NCBI GenBank assembly: GCA_963995525.1
Contig: OZ023214.1
Coordinates: forward strand, 45,853,987 to 45,917,986
DNA length: 64,000 nt
DNA from: Escarpia spicata
Lineage: Eukaryota; Annelida; Polychaeta; Sabellida; Siboglinidae
Reading direction: 5' to 3'
Both the position numbers and the translations under genes were made by a program. The stretch's first letter is position 1; each line of letters begins with the position of its first letter. This document shows, piece by piece, positions 12,064 through 64,000 of the stretch. The notes under the pieces were generated by a model that was not told the origin of the DNA, searched no databases, and saw nothing but the letters and a program-made list of their open reading frames with translations.

Positions 12064-12453
12064 ATGGCTTTTAATTTAAAGGAGCGTTCCCATATTTTGG
12101 TTTCAGCCGAAACATCAATCGTGTCTATCGGACTGGCATCGTGGGAATACTATTGGAGATTGTTTGCGGTGACGTTCCAGATGATTTCAGGAGTCGCAAT
12201 CAACCTGTGGATGATGTCGGACATGACATGGGATGACGAGCAGGTAGGGGGAGTAGAGCTATTAGATATTTTTCGCGGTGACGTTGCGTCTATAGTACCC
12301 CAGCTTACGGGCCTGGATTGTCATATGGATCATACAAGAGAGCGGGATTTGGCTATGCCCCTGACCTACACATTGTTTCCTCTGGGCACTTCAAATAAAG
12401 CGCTGTGCCTGAATGAACGTTTTAGAAATATAAAAAATGTGGTTAGGAATTAG
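12064..12453 (+). CDS. Hypothetical ORF, 129 codons, unrecognised
   Basis: Longest non-repeat plus-strand frame in the left part. It has no recognisable domain and no obvious splice partners; a hydrophobic Trp/Leu-rich segment lies around residues 25-50. It may be chance. Confidence 0.15.
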   Translation: MAFNLKERSHILVSAETSIVSIGLASWEYYWRLFAVTFQMISGVAINLWMMSDMTWDDEQVGGVELLDIFRGDVASIVPQLTGLDCHMDHTRERDLAMPLTYTLFPLGTSNKALCLNERFRNIKNVVRN

Positions 12454-13329
12454 CTATAGGATCAAAAACCGATCAGTACCAAACTAAGTTAAGGAAATGG
12501 TTTTTACAATTGCACACGGGTTAAATAATGTCCATCTGAAGACAGCCACGCGAGGGTAGCTTTCGACGACTCTACGGTTTAGAGTCTTAATTTTACTGAA
12601 CCGGTTATGCTACTGTTTAGTTTTAAAATGACTTGTATGTAGCACTTGTGTTCATATGAACTGTGAATTATTCATGGTGAAACCAGTAATTAATAAATAA
12701 TCAATGACTGCAGTTACAAATGTAAACAAGTAGGCTACGCGCACTGAAGCGCAACTTAACAGCAAACTTGTTTTTCTCGCTTCGATTGTTAAAAACTGAT
12801 CAATACCTTGCTCGAAGTTTTTCTCCAATGTAGTCGCCCTCTGAAATGCTAAGAAGCGTTTTACCACTAAGAAGGGCCAATTCATCCAGGGGATATATTG
12901 TCTCATAAACGCTTGCAGATATGTAGGCCCTATATCAGCGGTTCTTAGCCCCTCGTCGCCAAGCTATGTTGAGTGGGTCGCCAAGTGTTTCCAGTGTAAA
13001 ATAATTGTCCGAACTTTTCTTTCTTGTTCTGTCAGCTCGTGCCAGATGCATGCGAGACGAATTAATTGTGACAAATATTGCATAAATTTGAAACAATATC
13101 ACCCGGCATTTCGGATTCATGCGACATTTGTCGTAAATTGTTCGTGCCACTTGCTTCTTATATGAGCAAGTCAAATTCTGTTTGATGCGGTCGAAAATGC
13201 GCCATGCGCGCACCGGGCGAAAAGCGCTTATTGTTCACTCCATATTGAAGCCATTAAAATAAACTCTCCCATATGAATATCGTTTTTATGAGAATGTCCG
13301 GGCACATTATAGTGGCCATCTGATTGTGT
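12454..13329. other. No gene recognised
   Basis: Short antisense open frames only; no repeats or motifs that I can name. Confidence 0.5.
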
Positions 13330-14190
13330 TGGTGGTCTCATCGACTTTTCTTTGAATGTCCTGGGTGAGGCTGGCCTCGATATTGGTCCTCGATTTATGT
13401 TTTTGTTCTTTTTTCGTCCCTTCACTGTTCTTGCACTGTTGTCTCCGCTCACCGTCTCCATTCCCATCTATGTTTCGCTCTCCTTCCCCAATTCTCTCCA
13501 AATTCCTCTAAATCTCTTTTTACACAATCCCCCCATCTCAGTTTGGTTGTCCTCGTCTCCTTTACGTTCCACTTTCCAGCATCTGCTTTCTTCGCTTACT
13601 ATTCTTCTCCCCTTCGTTCCACCAATCAACTTTATTCGACTGCTCACCAGCTTCTTTTTGACGTTTCTCTCCAACCACCCTGCTTCCTCAGCTCCTCTTT
13701 CCTTCGCTTGCCTGTCCGCTTCTCTCCCACAATTCTTCTCACTCAGTTGTTTTCGCAAACCCGTACTCTTTCTTGTTGTTTTTCCGTAATCTCTAGGCCA
13801 TATTGGTATGCTGGTGTGTGACACATTAACTAAGCACCATTTCCTTGAGCTTATGATCTATTACTCATCACCCCTTCCACTTACCTCCATGCAGGAGCCT
13901 CTGTTTTTCTCCTGCAAATTTCAATCACTGAGTTTCCGTGTCCGCAAATATGGCTTACTTGCTCCGCATAGAGGTCTCTTTGTTTACGTTTCTTCCCCTC
14001 CAGATATAATTATTTCCCATATCCTGTTTTGCTATCTAACCCAAGGTTGGCCAGCAAAACAGAGAGCTGGTTCTCCAAACTTATGTTCAGCCCATGCTTG
14101 CTGAACACCTTCCACTCTATCAGTTGTTCCTGGAGGTCTGCTTCCCAATTCGCTACTACCGCCAGATCGTATGCGTGCTTCCGGGATACT
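13330..14190 (-). pseudogene. RTE-like LINE fragment, same family as the 24.5-35.8 kb element, unexpanded
   Basis: Read on the minus strand from 14190: DLAVVANWEADLQEQLIEW, FSKHGLNISLE, then the ICGHG/AEAPAW region, YQYGLEITEKQQ, then VKKKLVSSRIKLI and the basic C-terminal tail. Each block has a counterpart in the same order at 34.9-35.75 kb (DLVVVGDGETDLQEQLIEW, FSKHGLKVNLE, YGLDTIAMTEKQQ, FKKKLVRSRLNWQ). Stops and frameshifts throughout. The YADD region is present once, with no 43-bp tandem array. Confidence 0.75.
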
Positions 14191-14853
14191 TTGCCTCTAC
14201 AACGATGAACCCACCACCGTGTGCCTTCACATTATTACCAGTACGAAATACATCAGCGTAGTATACCCTTCAAATATTATTGTAGAAATTTTGCAGAATT
14301 CGTCAACTGTCATTCATTTATTTATGTGATGTCTATATATTTATGTTTTCTTTAATCATTCATCGCAAGTTGAGTGTTTGAGAGTGTGGGTAGCCAAGCA
14401 AGTCCCGCGACCGAAATTTGGGTCGTAGCCAAAAAAGGTTACGAGACGCAGCCCTATATGTAGAAGATTTCATTCAACTAACTGAACGAGTGTGCACAGC
14501 TAGCAGCAGACACCGCTATCATTATCTGAATTTGTGGCATGACGCGCAGGTTCAGGAATACATTCTAACCGTGTAATACGATGAGTGTGTTCTCAAAAGC
14601 ATTCTGTAGTCACAGAGCTCTGCTTGCAATTAACCTGGTGTGTAAAATAGACTGTTCCGTGATTCATACAGTTTTGACGCACAGCGGATCAGACGAACCC
14701 TGGTGTTTTTAACTTCCATCAGTACCGTGTGACAGTTCAACAGAAAGCCAAATTTGGAGTTATGTCACCTGAGACGAATAGACATCATAACCATTTCATG
14801 CTGGAGCCGGTCTATGACATGCAAGAATTCATTTTTGGTCAGATACCTTCGTC
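14191..14853. other. No gene recognised
   Basis: AT-rich, may include degraded upstream LINE sequence near 14200-14260. Nothing firm. Confidence 0.45.
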
Positions 14854-15468
14854 TCATCTTAGTTCGCCGGACATTCGTTTCTGTAGTCGTACCCTTCTCT
14901 GAACCTTTCTCCCCACTCCTTCGGTACAAGTCGTCGCGGAAGCTTCTTCGAAAGTCATTCTAGCATTGTAGCATATTTTGGACACAGCGAATCTTTCCCA
15001 TGATGCCTTGCCAGAAACGAAGAAGTGTTGAAAGATGAATGTCATAATGTTCTCAAAGAACTGTCCCGCACATCCTCGTTTCTGGTCATTCACTCGGTTC
15101 CCGGACAACCTCTCAAGTAGAGTTACGGTGTCATTGAAACCATCATTAATAGCTTTGACACTCTTTACTACGGCACTCCATCGGATTTTGGATTCTGGTT
15201 TAACCGTGACGGGCGCTGTCTGGCTTAATTTTGCCAATCGCAGAGTTGAAAGTTCGAAAAAATAGATAAATACTGTTTCACTGGTCCCAAAGAACATCAC
15301 AACAAGTGGTTCCTGACTGGCAGAATGAACACCAGCCAAGTTCAAACCGTGACCGACACCACTGAAGAACAAAATGGTGGATTTTGAATATGATGTTATT
15401 GGTTTGGTGGATAAGTTGACTGTCGATTCAGCCCCCCCCCCCGACCCGGCGCCTGGGTGCGACTGCAC
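14854..15468 (-). pseudogene. hAT-type transposase fragment (ZMYM1/DUF4371-like)
   Basis: An open frame of 204 codons includes GVGHGLNLAGVHSASQEP, VMFFGTSETVFIYFFELSTL, KPESKIRWSAVVKSVKAIND. It matches the pattern of hAT-like transposases: HxLNLxGVxA near the second catalytic block, then FFGxxxxxYxFFxxSxxRxxxL, then the conserved RW-S segment. No BED finger or C-terminal dimerisation domain is visible, so it is partial. The open frame suggests moderate age. Confidence 0.65.
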
Positions 15469-16317
15469 CTCCTGCTCCCTGCGCCACTGGCACTGCGATA
15501 GGCCTATCCATGCACTATCATCACTTTTTTTTCTAAACGTGCAAACCCCACAGACTTCAATAAATTAACAAATGTTGGTCGAAATTACGCCTGTTTCGTT
15601 ATGACACGTAGTGGTTATGTAAATGCACTTCATGAAATGTTGTACATAATGATCTCAGCTGACGTCTTACTTAAAACTGGAGTATATATTATTATAAAAT
15701 CGTTTTGGAAGCGAAATCAGTTTCACTTTGATTTCATTAATTTCGGATGCCAATTTGCGTATTACTGTAGAGTGATATATAAACCGAAAAAGTTCTTATT
15801 TGATGACTTCGCACGAGAGCCAATTTAATTGATTACCCAGATTCACGATGACCAATTGTTTACATCGCAGTGAAAACAAAACAGCAAATGTTTCATAGTC
15901 TCGCATAACCGACTCTCGCCTGGCTGTATGACTTCTCCAGGAAGGCTCTGAATGGCCCTTCTGAATGTTATCCGCTAGATGGCAACACTCATATACTCAT
16001 GAATTAAAGCGTTATCAATTTATGAAGTTATATGTAACGTATTGTCGGGATTTGCCGTGTGTTAATAATTATTAGTCTCGCTTAACCGACTCTCGCCTGG
16101 TTGCTTGACTTCGCCAGGAAGATAGTCTGGCTCAGAATTGCGTTTTGACTGCTCACTGCCAATAAGCACGTCTATCCCCCAGAATGTTTATATATTATGT
16201 ATGTTTTCGATAACGAAATGAAATTACGAAATAGTGCCCGAAATAATATTATAGAAAATAAGATGAATCTTAAACTAAATGAACACAAACGAAAGTTTCA
16301 TGCACTCTGTGGTATTT
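15469..16317. other. No gene recognised; ~60-bp direct repeat
   Basis: The phrase AGTCTCGC(A/T)TAACCGACTCTC followed by GCCTGG...CAGGAAG occurs at 15898-15957 and again at 16074-16130, 176 bases apart. Confidence 0.5.
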
Positions 16318-16395
16318 GAACCGAGGACCCTGAAAATAGCAACTCGACACGCTACCGATTTAGCCACCAAGATCAGCACGTCTTGGTTGTACTTT
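16318..16395 (-). repeat. tRNA-like sequence
   Basis: Minus strand has A-box TGGCTAAATCGGTAGCG and B-box GGTTCAAATACC at tRNA spacing. The stems pair poorly, so it is more likely a SINE head or tRNA pseudogene than a working tRNA. Confidence 0.35.
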
Positions 16396-17441
<1,046 letters not shown>

Positions 17442-17875
17442 ATATATATATATATACTGCAATACCTAACTGAAGAGAAAAACACTGTTTTGTTGCACAA
17501 GAGATCACCGCATTCACCGCTCCATGAGCTATCACAAGAAGTTTACTTGTCCTCAAGATGTAACCCAGTAATGTATTGTATATTGATAATTTGGTTGAAC
17601 AGACATACATAATAAAGCACCATTGTACACTGATCTATTATAAATTACACTGCTCCATGATCACATGAAAACAAATCAATTTCAAATGATACTTTACATT
17701 TATACTGTACTCTTGTACAATAAACATTTCTACAAATTGTACATGCCTTGCCTTTAAACGCATTCTCATCATTTCTATTTCATTTACCCTTAGGGCGAAC
17801 ACAATTGTTTTAGATCTGTTGTTGTTGTTGTTGTGAGATCTGTTCTTCTTATTGCGAGATCTCTTCTTGTTGTTG

Positions 17876-63608
<45,733 letters not shown>

Positions 63609-64000
63609 CTGAAAATATGAAATATAGGGTACTTTTGTAGTTTAGGCCCGCATCTCAAAAAATCATGAAAATGGTCACCTAGTCGTCAAATTTCACATCA
63701 TATAGCGTTTTAGATTAAATGTTATAGAAAACTGAAATTATTTTAAGAAGTTATAAAATTGACAAAAACGACCGAAAAATTCACCGCCGGCCATGCCTCG
63801 AAGTTAACATTCTGAGTTAGGAGCATTGTGCTCCTAAAGTAAAATAATTAGGAGCAAAACATATTTCTAGGAGCATACCTGCTTTGACTAATTAAAATAC
63901 AAAACTAAATGTGTTGTGGGATTTTAGTAAGCTAAATTTTATATCAACACTACATATAGGGTTCTGAATTATCATCTCTGCTATTAATACAACATTTTGT
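63609..64000. other. Start of an upstream kinase intron
   Basis: Upstream (in gene order) of the first visible exon; AT-rich, no exon recognised. The initiator exon must lie further right. Confidence 0.6.

Noticed and set aside
13352..13821. Plus-strand open frames of 92-145 codons
   Set aside because: Antisense shadows of the minus-strand RTE relic.

Overview
The window is animal nuclear DNA. Every gene-like signal is either a split gene with GT-AG introns or a eukaryotic transposable element, and there are no bacterial operons. The elements (CR1-like and RTE-like LINEs, hAT and PIF/Harbinger-type DNA transposons, tRNA-derived SINEs), the long (TA)n and (CA)n tracts and a diverged HRI-type kinase suggest a marine invertebrate or basal deuterostome. 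The species cannot be fixed from sequence alone.

One host gene spans the right two thirds. On the minus strand, 16 exons from 63608 down to 17876 join in phase into 591 codons of an eIF2-alpha kinase most like HRI (EIF2AK1). The parts in order are a helical N-terminus, Gly loop, VAIK-type lysine, a short inter-lobe insert, the HRD, DFG and APE motifs, and a C-terminal coiled coil. The first exon(s) and promoter lie beyond 64000. All larger elements right of 18 kb sit in its introns.

The most striking object is in the 15-kb intron that splits the kinase catalytic loop between HRDLK and PEN. A plus-strand RTE-like LINE (about 24.45-35.76 kb) is interrupted at its reverse-transcriptase active site by a 43-bp tandem repeat, 25155-34956, about 228 units. 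Each unit is the YADD-box coding segment of that same element. RT coding runs into the first unit and resumes out of the last one. GAAAC microhomology at both ends of the unit suggests slippage. A second, unexpanded minus-strand copy of the element (13.3-14.2 kb) shows the ancestral single-copy state. The expanded element lies beside a ~790-bp foldback palindrome made of two inverted tRNA-like units, and the whole ~12.7-kb block is bracketed by inverted repeats.

Left part (1-17.8 kb): no host gene recognised. It holds 112-bp tandem repeats with pol III-like boxes, tRNA-SINEs, LINE fragments, a DDE_Tnp_4 transposase relic, a hAT transposase relic and the unexpanded RTE copy. Middle (18-24 kb): kinase exons, a LINE 3' end and a 712-bp hAT MITE with a perfect 8-bp target duplication. 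Right (36-64 kb): an ~800-bp (CA)n tract, a nearly full-length CR1-type LINE with a PHD-like finger plus esterase ORF1, an uncharacterised TE-type ORF, five copies of one interspersed repeat family, a second hAT element, SINEs and a second SINE foldback.
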